DNA of 9,574 nucleotides from Hyphomicrobiales bacterium. GTDB lineage: Bacteria > Pseudomonadota > Alphaproteobacteria > Rhizobiales > Xanthobacteraceae. The stretch spans positions 1 through 9,574 of the forward strand of contig JAHFPO010000088.1 of the NCBI GenBank assembly GCA_023266695.1, given 5' to 3'. A model generated the notes under the pieces. That model was not told the DNA's origin and ran no database searches. It worked only from the letters and a program-made list of their open reading frames with translations. Shown one piece after another: positions 1 to 7,811 of the stretch (position 1 is the first letter of the stretch; the number at the start of each line of letters is the position of its first letter). Both the position numbers and the translations under genes were made by a program.

Positions 1-286
1 GGAGGCCGCGGATCATGAGGGTCGCGCCCACGCGCTTGGCCGTCGCCACCACCAGGTCGTCGAAGGTGATGGTCTCGAGCACCACCTTCTCCGCCGCCGC
101 CAGCGGCGCGCAGGTCTCCGTCAGCATAGCGAGGCGGTCTTCGACCGAGAACAGCGGCGCCTTGCCGGGATGGGTGCCGATGGCGATCACCAGCTTGTCG
201 CACAGCCGGCAGGCTCCGCGCACCACGTCGAGATGACCGTTGGTGAGGGGATCGAAGGAGCCGGCGTAAAGGGCGGTACGGAGCAT
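1..286 (-). CDS. coaD: Phosphopantetheine adenylyltransferase, N-terminal part (cut by window edge)
   Basis: CoaD transfers AMP from ATP to 4'-phosphopantetheine, giving dephospho-CoA, the penultimate step of coenzyme A synthesis in the cytoplasm. The visible 95 residues start MLRTALYAGSFDPLTNGHLD and carry the nucleotidyltransferase signature (T/H)xGH as T15-N-G-H18, preceded by the GSFDP loop. The sequence ends in MIRGL, matching the conserved IRGLR stretch of the family, so roughly the last 65-75 residues lie outside the window. The start is the ATG at 284-286; no strong ribosome binding site precedes it. It lies 63 bp downstream of a membrane-protein gene on the same strand, so co-transcription is possible. 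The family assignment is secure from the motifs and overall match to CoaD. Confidence 0.95.
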   Translation of the reverse strand, partial: MLRTALYAGSFDPLTNGHLDVVRGACRLCDKLVIAIGTHPGKAPLFSVEDRLAMLTETCAPLAAAEKVVLETITFDDLVVATAKRVGATLMIRGL

Positions 287-299
287 CTAGAGAGGGTTA

Positions 300-311
300 G
301 CGGCTAGCCGC
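300..311. repeat. 12-bp perfect palindrome upstream of coaD
   Basis: GCGGCTAGCCGC is a perfect 12-bp palindrome, 14 bp upstream of the coaD start. A shorter related dyad (GGCT-T-AGCC) lies at about 330-338. There is no T-tract on either strand, so a classical intrinsic terminator for the upstream membrane-protein gene is not supported. It could be an operator or chance in GC-rich DNA. Confidence 0.35.
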
Positions 312-349
312 GCCGCGGGCAAGGATCGGCTTAGCCGCAGTGCACGGCT

Positions 350-1171
350 TTATCCTCTTGCGCTCGACGGCAGTCTCGACCTGCGGGCATGGGCGATCCA
401 CCACAGCGGCAAGGTGACGATGACCGCCGCCAGCACAAACAGGCAGACGATCAAGGGGCTGTCGGCCGACCCCAGCACGGCCGCCCCCAATCCTGCCGCC
501 ACGGCCGACCCCAGCCAGTAGATCAAGAGCTCCGCTTCGCTCACGGCGCGCCCGCGCAACAGCGCCAGCAGTACGCCCGAGATCACGGTGAAACCCGCGG
601 CGGCGAGTACGCTGTTCCCCTCGGTTCCTCTGGGGCCCGTGTCGATGAACCTCCAGTCCTTGGCATAGAACAGCCAGAACAGCGCGACGGAAATCGCAAT
701 CGCCGAGCCGGCCCAGTAAATTGCGATCTCCGTCCCGCCCAGCACGCGTCGGCGGATGAACGCAAACAGGAGCGCAGAGCCGGTCACGAAGGCTGCGCAG
801 ATGCCGAATGCAAGCGCCTTGGAATCGTTTTCGGGCTGGCCGCTCTCCGGACGAGGCGTTCCCGGCGGGGAAGCGTAGAATTTCGTCCTGTGCGCGACCA
901 TGATGTCCTCGGCGATGAACAGGGCCGCGATAAAGGCGATCAGCAGCGCCAACACGATCCAGTAGAGAGCGAACTGGGTGCTTCCGACCTTGCGGTGCCA
1001 GGGGCGCGCAACGACAGCGATAAGAACCAGCACCACGGCGAACAAGAACACAAAAAACGGCGAGACAAACTGAAAGAAGAGCGGCAGCGCGGCCAATACC
1101 AGGATGCCGCCCGCGACCAGATACGCCATGCGGCTTACTTCCGTATCACGCGTTGTATCCGGCTTGTTCAT
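350..1171 (-). CDS. Multi-pass membrane protein with three internal repeats, function unknown
   Basis: This is a 273-residue hydrophobic protein that I do not recognise as a named family. From the ATG at 1171 there are about eight likely membrane segments (residues ~16-34, 38-55, 66-87, 118-138, 148-169, 187-205, 214-235, 238-259). A hydrophilic loop rich in Pro, Glu and Asp lies around 90-117. Three segments share a pattern: a basic stretch, then Gln or Glu, three hydrophobic residues and Tyr-Trp (QFALYW at 66-71, EIAIYW at 148-153, ELLIYW at 214-219). Each unit follows another membrane helix, which suggests a triplicated two-helix hairpin. A GTG at 1180 or an ATG at 1129 are alternative starts; none has a strong ribosome binding site. 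It is upstream of coaD on the same strand and divergent from the ankyrin gene. Confidence 0.75.
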   Translation of the reverse strand: MNKPDTTRDTEVSRMAYLVAGGILVLAALPLFFQFVSPFFVFLFAVVLVLIAVVARPWHRKVGSTQFALYWIVLALLIAFIAALFIAEDIMVAHRTKFYASPPGTPRPESGQPENDSKALAFGICAAFVTGSALLFAFIRRRVLGGTEIAIYWAGSAIAISVALFWLFYAKDWRFIDTGPRGTEGNSVLAAAGFTVISGVLLALLRGRAVSEAELLIYWLGSAVAAGLGAAVLGSADSPLIVCLFVLAAVIVTLPLWWIAHARRSRLPSSARG

Positions 1172-1195
1172 GCAGCGCACCCGGGCTGATCATGC

Positions 1196-1213
1196 ATCGC
1201 TTACGCAAGCGAT
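1196..1213. promoter_or_regulatory. Palindrome in divergent intergenic region, candidate operator
   Basis: ATCGCTT-ACGC-AAGCGAT is a perfect inverted repeat with 7-bp arms and a 4-bp spacer. It lies in the 128-bp gap between the divergent membrane-protein gene (start 1171) and ankyrin gene (start 1300). There is no T-tract placed to make it a terminator for either strand; the nearby A-run (about 1218-1225) is on the wrong side. An operator for a dimeric regulator is the simplest reading, but no family can be assigned. Confidence 0.4.
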
Positions 1214-1299
1214 CAAGCAAAAAATCCAAACCTCGCTCGCCGAGGCGTGATTTCCGCTTGATCCCGGAATCCGCCACTCTACGGCGGAAGGATCCGCCC

Positions 1300-2010
1300 A
1301 TGCCGATCTCCCGGTTATCCCGACTCGCTCTCCTTTCCGGCGCGCTCGTGCTCGCGTCCGTCTTGCCGCCGCGCGCCCAGACCGCGCCCGGCGCCGCCGA
1401 GATTGCCCGCTACGGCGGCCTCCATGCCGCCGCGGCCACCGGCGATGTCGCCGCGATCGAGCGCCTCGTCGCCGGCGGCGCCGATTTGAACGGCCGCGAC
1501 CCGCACGGCCGCACGCCCCTCCATGTCGCGGCCTTTGCCCGCCGGCACGCGGCGGCAAAGCTCCTCATCGCCAAGGGCGCCGACGCGAACGCATTCGAGC
1601 GCCAGCGCTATGACATCGTCACCATCGCGGCGGTCGCCAACGACGTGGAGATGCTGAAGGTGGCACTCGCGGGCGGGGCGAGCGCCCTGAACGTCACCAG
1701 CCCCTATGACGGCACCGCCTTGATCGCCGCCGCCCACCTTGGGCATTTCGAGGTGGTGAAGACCCTGATCGCGGCGAAAGCTCCGCTCGATCACGTGAAC
1801 AATCTTGGCTGGACCGCGCTGATCGAGGCGGTGATCCTCGGCGACGGCGGGCGCAATCACATCGAGACCGTGAAGGCGCTGGTGGCAGCGGGAGCCCGGC
1901 TCGATCTCGGCGACCGCCAGGGCACGACCCCGCTCGCTCATGCCAAGAGCCGCGGTTACAGTGAGATCGCGGCGATCCTCACGCGCGCGGGCGCGCGGAG
2001 ACCGAAATGA
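1300..2010 (+). CDS. Exported ankyrin-repeat protein
   Basis: This is a 236-residue protein that probably acts in the periplasm through protein-protein contacts. Residues 1-27 look like a Sec signal peptide: basic start MPISRLSR, hydrophobic core LALLSGALVLASVL, and cleavage probably near RAQ-TA. The rest is about six ankyrin units (~38-70, 71-103, 104-137, 138-170, 171-207, 209-236). Typical signatures are RTPLHVAA at 71-78, GHFEVVKTLIAAKAPLD at 148-164 and TTPLAHAKSRGYSEIAAIL at 209-227. Unit 3 is diverged and unit 5 has a small insertion. The ATG at 1300 is chosen over upstream in-frame starts because it follows GGAAGGA at 1286-1292 by 7 nt and gives a proper signal peptide. The stop overlaps the next gene (ATGA), implying translational coupling. 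Periplasmic ankyrin proteins such as Pseudomonas AnkB support oxidative-stress defence; a similar role here is only a guess. Confidence 0.88.
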   Translation: MPISRLSRLALLSGALVLASVLPPRAQTAPGAAEIARYGGLHAAAATGDVAAIERLVAGGADLNGRDPHGRTPLHVAAFARRHAAAKLLIAKGADANAFERQRYDIVTIAAVANDVEMLKVALAGGASALNVTSPYDGTALIAAAHLGHFEVVKTLIAAKAPLDHVNNLGWTALIEAVILGDGGRNHIETVKALVAAGARLDLGDRQGTTPLAHAKSRGYSEIAAILTRAGARRPK

Positions 2011-2225
2011 CCCTGATCGAAGTCTCGACCATCACTTGCCCGAGCTGCGGATATCAGTCGGTGGAGCGCATGCCGCCTGACGCCTGCCGGATCGTCCATG
2101 CCTGCAAGGGCTGCGGGATCGAGTTGAAACCCTTGCCCGGCGACTGCTGCGTGTTCTGCTCGTACGGCTCGGCGCCGTGCCCGCCGGTGCAGCGCGAACG
2201 GCTTGGCGTAAACCGGCCGAACTGA
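2007..2225 (+). CDS. Small cysteine-rich GDCCVxC-domain protein
   Basis: This 72-residue protein has nine cysteines: C11 and C14 (TCPSCG), C27, C33 and C36 (ACKGCG), C47, C48 and C51 (GDCCVFCSYG) and C58 (PCPP). The GDCCVFCSYG...CPP core is the hallmark of the family annotated as GDCCVxC domain-containing (seleno)proteins, in which some members carry selenocysteine in place of a cysteine. All positions here are cysteine. The paired CxxC motifs suggest a zinc-ribbon or a thiol/metal-binding fold. There is no signal peptide, so it is probably cytoplasmic. It overlaps the ankyrin gene by 4 bp (ATGA at 2007-2010), so the two are expected to be co-translated. The molecular function is not known to me; a redox or metal role is inferred from the cysteines. 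Confidence 0.85.
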   Translation: MTLIEVSTITCPSCGYQSVERMPPDACRIVHACKGCGIELKPLPGDCCVFCSYGSAPCPPVQRERLGVNRPN

Positions 2226-2237
2226 TCCACGTTCGGA

Positions 2238-2240
<3 letters not shown>
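2223..2240. repeat. Short palindrome spanning both convergent stop codons
   Basis: TGATCC-acgttc-GGATCA is a 6-bp inverted repeat. Its left end is the TGA of the GDCCVxC gene and its right end is the complement of the TGA of gyrA. It could form a weak bidirectional stem-loop between the convergent genes, but it lacks T-tracts and is too short for a confident terminator call. Confidence 0.35.
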
Positions 2241-4949
<2,709 letters not shown>

Positions 4950-5235
4950 TGGCCTCTGGCCTCGAAAAAAGGAGCGCGAATCCTATAGCTGATTTGGCCC
5001 GCCAAGGCCAGCCGAACCGGCCGGAAAATGGCGAAGATTATTCAATTGATTCATATACTTATGTGAATATTCCGAGGACGGAGGCCGGGCCGGCCGGGCG
5101 CCGCCCCGAGCGGTCGGGATCGGCCGGTGATCGGGCCCGAGCGGCGAGGCTCGGGCGCATGACACCGGCCGCGCACACGAACACCGGCGGGGCGCTTTCC
5201 GCGCCGCGCCGGGGCCGCGCGTCCGGGCTATGGGG
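4950..5235. other. gyrA upstream intergenic region
   Basis: This gap separates gyrA from the secreted-protein gene on the same strand. The gyrA-proximal part contains CTATAG (4983-4988) directly followed, on the gyrA strand, by GATTC; this could be a -10-like element with an adjacent GANTC site, but no convincing -35 was found. An AT-rich stretch lies at about 5036-5072. The remainder (about 5080-5235) is very GC-rich with several inverted repeats, including GCCCGAG/CTCGGGC at 5135-5156, CCCGA/TCGGG at 5105-5118 and GGCGC/GCGCC at 5191-5205. None has a T-tract. An open frame on the minus strand (4983-5165) has no recognisable features and was not called. Confidence 0.5.
5049..5068. promoter_or_regulatory. 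AT-rich imperfect palindrome upstream of gyrA, candidate regulatory site
   Basis: ATTCATATACTTATGTGAAT is a 20-bp imperfect palindrome with 5-bp perfect outer arms (ATTCA/TGAAT); eight of ten position pairs are symmetric. It stands out from very GC-rich surroundings, about 100 bp upstream of the gyrA start. A GANTC motif (GATTC, 5048-5052) overlaps its left arm; a second (GAATC) is at 4978-4982. In Caulobacter GANTC is the CcrM methylation target, and gyrase genes have been linked to GcrA/CcrM control. Whether that applies here is an inference. Confidence 0.35.
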
Positions 5236-5562
5236 TCACGACTTCGGGCACTTCTGCCTGGTCGCGGTCCACTTGATGTCGTCGAGCACGTAGCCCTGGA
5301 TGCAGATGCTGTATTTGTCGGTGACCTTGCCGGTCAGGCGAATGACAACGTCATCGGCCACCGGCTTCGGGCTGGCGGAACTGATGTTGTAGTTGGTGCC
5401 ATCGGCCGCTTTCAGCATCACACAGGTCGGGATCGTTCCCGCCTTCGGGCAGCCGACAATGGTGACCTGGCTGCCGGCCTTGGGCGCCGCCATGGCCGCG
5501 AAGGAAAATCCGGCCGTCACGCACAGCAACACGGCCAGAGCGAGCAAGCGTTGGCTGTCCAT
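5236..5562 (-). CDS. Small secreted four-cysteine protein, function unknown
   Basis: This 108-residue protein is probably periplasmic. Residues 1-26 form a clear Sec signal peptide (MDSQRLLALAVLLCVTAGFS..., cleavage likely at AMAA-PKAG). The mature part is about 82 residues and holds four cysteines (C38, C47, C87, C105), which could make two disulfides. Alternating hydrophobic stretches (VTIVGC, CVMLKA, YNISSA, DVVIRLTGKV, CIQGYVLDDIKW) suggest a small beta-barrel, possibly OB-like, with the last strand ending in a DDIKW motif. I do not recognise a named function. The ATG at 5562 has a strong ribosome binding site, AAGGAAGG followed by 4 nt. It is 77 bp downstream of another small gene on the same strand. 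Confidence 0.8.
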   Translation of the reverse strand: MDSQRLLALAVLLCVTAGFSFAAMAAPKAGSQVTIVGCPKAGTIPTCVMLKAADGTNYNISSASPKPVADDVVIRLTGKVTDKYSICIQGYVLDDIKWTATRQKCPKS

Positions 5563-5639
5563 CTTGCCTTCCTTTCGTGAGAAGCATCCACAGAATCACG
5601 AGCGGCGATTAGATCAGGCCATGCGGCCCGCAATGGGAA

Positions 5640-5885
5640 TCATCCCGCAGTGGATTCAGCCGGTTTGTTGCGCACCGGCTCTGGAAGCGGGCCGGCCGGA
5701 ACAGACGAACGTTGTGTAAGGGGATCCGGCCTTCCGGTGCGCGTGATCGGCGTCCAGCTCGGCGGATCGCTGGCGGGGAAGCTGTCGGTGGAATTGATCT
5801 CGACCTTGTCGCGCCAGGTTTCAACCGGCGGCCTGACAGGCGGCGCCCGCAGCGCACCGGAGCGTTCTTGCACAGCAGGCCTCAT
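5640..5885 (-). CDS. Small conserved protein with SFPASDPPSWT motif
   Basis: This 81-residue protein is rich in Pro, Arg and Ser and appears largely disordered. Residues 31-45 (NSTDSFPASDPPSWT) match a short motif that recurs in many small hypothetical alphaproteobacterial proteins, usually preceded by an acidic segment. That match is what supports the gene as real; its function is unknown. There is no signal peptide or membrane segment. The ATG at 5885 is preferred because GGGAG lies 5 nt upstream; a GTG at 5906 would add seven residues. It lies on the same strand as its neighbours, 114 bp after the EamA permease gene. Confidence 0.65.
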   Translation of the reverse strand: MRPAVQERSGALRAPPVRPPVETWRDKVEINSTDSFPASDPPSWTPITRTGRPDPLTQRSSVPAGPLPEPVRNKPAESTAG

Positions 5886-5999
5886 GCATGCTCCCGCGGC
5901 GATCACGATGAGCGGCCGATCGCTCGCGCGAAAGCTTCCGCGCCCTTTGCGGGCAAAATGTGTCGGGGAATGAGCGGGCGTTTGCGTCCCGCCGCTTCC

Positions 6000-6869
6000 T
6001 CAGCGGGCGGCCATCACGAGCACGCCCGCGACCGTGAGCGCGACCCCGAACGCCACTCGCGCGGTCAATCGCTCGTCCCGCAGAACGAGGGCGCCGATCA
6101 GGAAGGTGAACACCGGGTAGCTGGCGACGATGGGGGAGACGATCGTGACCTCGCCGCGGCCGAGCGCCGCATACATGACGAGGACGGCGAAGCCGTTGAA
6201 CGAGCCCGCGAGCGCGAACCAGGGCAGCGCCCGGGCGCGGTAGACCAAGGGCCGCCGGCGGTGGAGACCATAGGCCGCAAGCAGGATCGCGGCCGAGGAG
6301 ACCGTGTATCCGATGAGCGCGGCGGCGAAGGGATCGGGCCACAGCGCCAGGCCGGGCTTGATCGCGGCCTGGGCGGAGCCCCGGAAGGCTGCTGCGCCGA
6401 GGGGGATGATGAGGACCCAGAGCGGCCAATGGCGCGGGCCGCCGGAGCCCGACCCGGTGAGCGCGATCACACCGAGGATGACCGCGAGGATTCCCGCCGC
6501 CACGGGCGGGCTCAGGGTTTCGCCCAGAAAAACCAGCGCGCCCGCGACCGCGAACAGGGGAGTTGTGCTCGACACCGTGCTCGCGACGGTCGGGCCCATG
6601 CGGCGGTTGGATTCGAAGATCAGCAAGGTGACGAGCGCCGGGAAGAACAGACCGATGGCGGCAAAGACGACGGCGGCCTCACCGTTCCAGCCGCCGCCAT
6701 CGAACAGCAAGGGCGCGAGACACCAGAACAGAACGGTCGTGGCCGGGATGCTGACGGAGGCGCCGGCCGCCGCCGGCATGTCGCGCAGGCCGATCTTGGT
6801 GGCGACCATGGCGGCGCCGAAGGAGACGGCCGCGATCAGCGCGAGCAGCGCCGGATCGATGAGGCTCAT
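6000..6869 (-). CDS. EamA-family (DMT superfamily) permease
   Basis: This 289-residue inner-membrane protein has about ten transmembrane helices in two tandem five-helix EamA domains (roughly residues 6-138 and 148-287). The domains end in matching signatures: FLGETLSPPVAAGILAVILG at 114-133 and LVLRDERLTARVAFGVALT at 261-279. The paralogous halves both contain a segment before this with small residues and Pro (STVSSTTPLFAVAGAL and SPIVASYPVFTFLIGAL). Families with this architecture export or import small metabolites such as amino acids, nucleotides or drugs; the substrate cannot be read from sequence. The ATG at 6869 is the natural start, directly at the first helix, although the ribosome binding site is weak. 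It is 63 bp downstream of ssb on the same strand. Confidence 0.9.
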   Translation of the reverse strand: MSLIDPALLALIAAVSFGAAMVATKIGLRDMPAAAGASVSIPATTVLFWCLAPLLFDGGGWNGEAAVVFAAIGLFFPALVTLLIFESNRRMGPTVASTVSSTTPLFAVAGALVFLGETLSPPVAAGILAVILGVIALTGSGSGGPRHWPLWVLIIPLGAAAFRGSAQAAIKPGLALWPDPFAAALIGYTVSSAAILLAAYGLHRRRPLVYRARALPWFALAGSFNGFAVLVMYAALGRGEVTIVSPIVASYPVFTFLIGALVLRDERLTARVAFGVALTVAGVLVMAAR

Positions 6870-6872
6870 CAG

Positions 6873-6894
6873 AGCTCACATTCCGCCGTGAGCT
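6873..6894. repeat. Inverted repeat between ssb and the EamA gene
   Basis: AGCTCAC-attccgcc-GTGAGCT is a perfect 7-bp inverted repeat, 4 bp upstream of the EamA start on the minus strand. It overlaps the place where a ribosome binding site would be expected, so a stem-loop here could limit translation, or it may be an operator. No further support is visible. Confidence 0.35.
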
Positions 6895-6914
6895 TCAAGG
6901 CGGCATCCCCTCGC

Positions 6915-6931
6915 CGGCCGCCAAACGGCCG
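6915..6931 (-). terminator. Possible stem-loop after ssb
   Basis: CGGCCG-ccaaa-CGGCCG forms a 6-bp GC stem with a 5-nt loop, starting 1 bp after the ssb stop codon on the minus strand. There is no T-tract after it, so it may only weakly terminate or may stabilise the ssb message 3' end. Confidence 0.3.
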
Positions 6932-6932
6932 T

Positions 6933-7418
6933 TCAGAACGGAATTTCGTCGTCCATCTCGCCGCGCTTGGCCCCGGCGATCGCGGGCTTCTTCTCGCGCG
7001 CCAGCGGGCCGGGCGAGCCGAACTCGCCGCCCGCGTCCTCGAGCGCCTCGCCGCCCCCGCCGCCGCCGCGGCTGTCGAGCATGGTGAGCTGCGAGTTGAA
7101 GCCCTGCAGCACCACCTCGGTCGAGTAGCGGTCCTGGCCGTCCTTGTCCTGCCACTTGCGGGTCTGCAGCTGGCCCTCGAGATAGACCTTGGCGCCCTTC
7201 TTCAGATATTGCTCGGCGATCCGGCACAGTCCCTCGTTGAAAATGACCACGCGGTGCCATTCGACGCGCTCGCGCCGCTCGCCGGTGGCCTTGTCCTTCC
7301 AGCTCTCGTTGGTGGCGAGGCGCAAATTCGCCACCGGCCGCCCGTCGCCGGTGCGCCGGATTTCGGGATCGGCGCCGAGATTGCCAATGAGGATCACCTT
7401 GTTGACTGAACCCGCCAT
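6933..7418 (-). CDS. ssb: Single-stranded DNA-binding protein
   Basis: SSB coats single-stranded DNA during replication, recombination and repair and recruits partner enzymes through its C-terminal tip. The 161-residue protein opens MAGSVNKVILIGNLGADPEI. An OB-fold occupies about 4-112, with aromatic DNA-binding residues W40, W54, F60 and W89 corresponding to those of E. coli SSB. A Gly-rich, partly charged linker (about 117-153) is rather short. The acidic tip MDDEIPF ends the protein, as in functional SSBs. The ATG at 7418 follows GAGGAG with 9 nt spacing and gives the canonical N-terminus; in-frame upstream extensions to 7628 would translate intergenic repeats and were rejected. It is divergent from uvrA, an arrangement also found in E. 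coli, and probably shares the SOS box at 7554-7568. Confidence 0.97.
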   Translation of the reverse strand: MAGSVNKVILIGNLGADPEIRRTGDGRPVANLRLATNESWKDKATGERRERVEWHRVVIFNEGLCRIAEQYLKKGAKVYLEGQLQTRKWQDKDGQDRYSTEVVLQGFNSQLTMLDSRGGGGGGEALEDAGGEFGSPGPLAREKKPAIAGAKRGEMDDEIPF

Positions 7419-7553
7419 TGTTTCGCACTCCTCATCGAGTAGCCGCGCCCGCGCGGGCCGAATTCGAACCCTAGCCCCCGCATTCACAGCCGCGACCGGC
7501 GTTAAGAGGTTTTCCACAGGCGGAGGCTCCGGACTCCCTCCGTTCCAGGGCAT

Positions 7554-7568
7554 GTTCTTGGTATGTTC
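7554..7568 (+). promoter_or_regulatory. LexA (SOS) box, alphaproteobacterial type
   Basis: GTTC-TTGGTAT-GTTC is an exact match to GTTC-N7-GTTC, the direct-repeat LexA recognition motif established for alphaproteobacteria such as Rhodobacter and rhizobia. The repeat extends to ATGTTC-N5-ATGTTC. It lies 136 bp upstream of ssb and 244 bp upstream of uvrA, both classical SOS genes, so shared DNA-damage control is likely. Confidence 0.85.
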
Positions 7569-7581
7569 TAGCACCCTCACC

Positions 7582-7615
7582 CCCCTCCGGGCAAGCGGCA
7601 AGGGGCTCGGAGGGG
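7582..7615. repeat. GC-rich hairpin, probable dispersed palindromic repeat
   Basis: CCCCTCCG at 7582-7589 pairs perfectly with CGGAGGGG at 7608-7615 around an 18-nt loop. The flank CACCCTCAC and the loop composition (GCAAGCGGCAAGGGG) resemble the CCCTCACC...GCAAG...GGGG intergenic repeats common in Rhizobiales. It abuts the SOS box. Confirmation needs a genome-wide copy count. Confidence 0.5.
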
Positions 7616-7673
7616 ATTTGCCGATCAATCAACCTAAATACCCACAGATTTTAGATGTTCGCCCTTTGTCCAG

Positions 7674-7687
7674 AAGGTTTTAACCTT
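7674..7687. promoter_or_regulatory. Palindrome upstream of uvrA
   Basis: AAGGTT-TT-AACCTT is a perfect 6-bp inverted repeat with a 2-bp spacer inside the AT-richer part of the ssb-uvrA gap. It is 124 bp upstream of uvrA and 3 bp after a degenerate LexA-like site (GTTC-N7-GTCC, 7657-7671). It may be part of a promoter or an operator. Confidence 0.3.
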
Positions 7688-7768
7688 TGCCGGCCCAGTC
7701 GGCGAGCATTTTGGGGGACGAAAGCGGGAAAAACCGCCCGGCTTGGGATGGGAACGGAGAGAGCGCAT

Positions 7769-7792
7769 ATGATGGGCGTTTCGCCCGCATGA
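7769..7792 (+). CDS. Possible 7-codon leader ORF before uvrA
   Basis: An ATG at 7769 opens the frame MMGVSPA and stops at TGA 7790-7792, 19 nt before the uvrA start. It is preceded by GGAGAGAG (7755-7762) with 6-nt spacing, the best ribosome binding site near uvrA, whereas uvrA itself has none obvious. The ORF lies on a small hairpin (GGGCG-ttt-CGCCC, 7774-7786). It could couple translation into uvrA, or it could be chance. Confidence 0.25.
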   Translation: MMGVSPA

Positions 7793-7811
7793 GATCGCTC
7801 CGCCCCCGACC

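Larger units (their letters stand above)
7419..7811. other. ssb-uvrA divergent control region
   Basis: No gene is supported in this 393-bp gap. It holds, in order: a DnaA-box-like TTTTCCACA (7510-7518, fits TTWTNCACA), an inverted repeat CGGAGG/CCTCCG (7521-7542), the LexA box (7554-7568), a GC-rich hairpin (7582-7615), an AT-richer stretch (about 7626-7690) that probably contains promoters, a palindrome AAGGTT-TT-AACCTT (7674-7687), and a very short ORF with its own good ribosome binding site just before uvrA. Confidence 0.7.

Noticed and set aside
389..1189. 266-codon open frame on the plus strand opposite the membrane-protein gene
   Set aside because: The translation is Gln/Arg/Asp-rich without motifs, whereas the opposite strand encodes a coherent helical membrane protein.
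1315..1941. 208-codon minus-strand frame opposite the ankyrin gene
   Set aside because: The plus strand gives clear ankyrin repeats with a signal peptide and ribosome binding site.
5135..5205. Intrinsic terminator for the secreted-protein gene
   Set aside because: Several GC-rich stems exist, but none is followed by a T-tract on the minus strand.
5712..7409. 565-codon open frame on the plus strand
   Set aside because: It spans the complement of the EamA and ssb genes plus intergenic DNA; its Arg/Gly/Asp-rich low-complexity translation is typical of an antisense frame.
7510..7518. TTTTCCACA as part of a replication origin
   Set aside because: It fits the relaxed DnaA-box consensus, but it is a single site without a box cluster or an origin-type AT-rich unwinding region.
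7419..7628. N-terminal extension of ssb to 7628
   Set aside because: It would translate the SOS box and the GC-rich hairpin, and SSB proteins normally begin at the MAGSVNKVILIGN motif.
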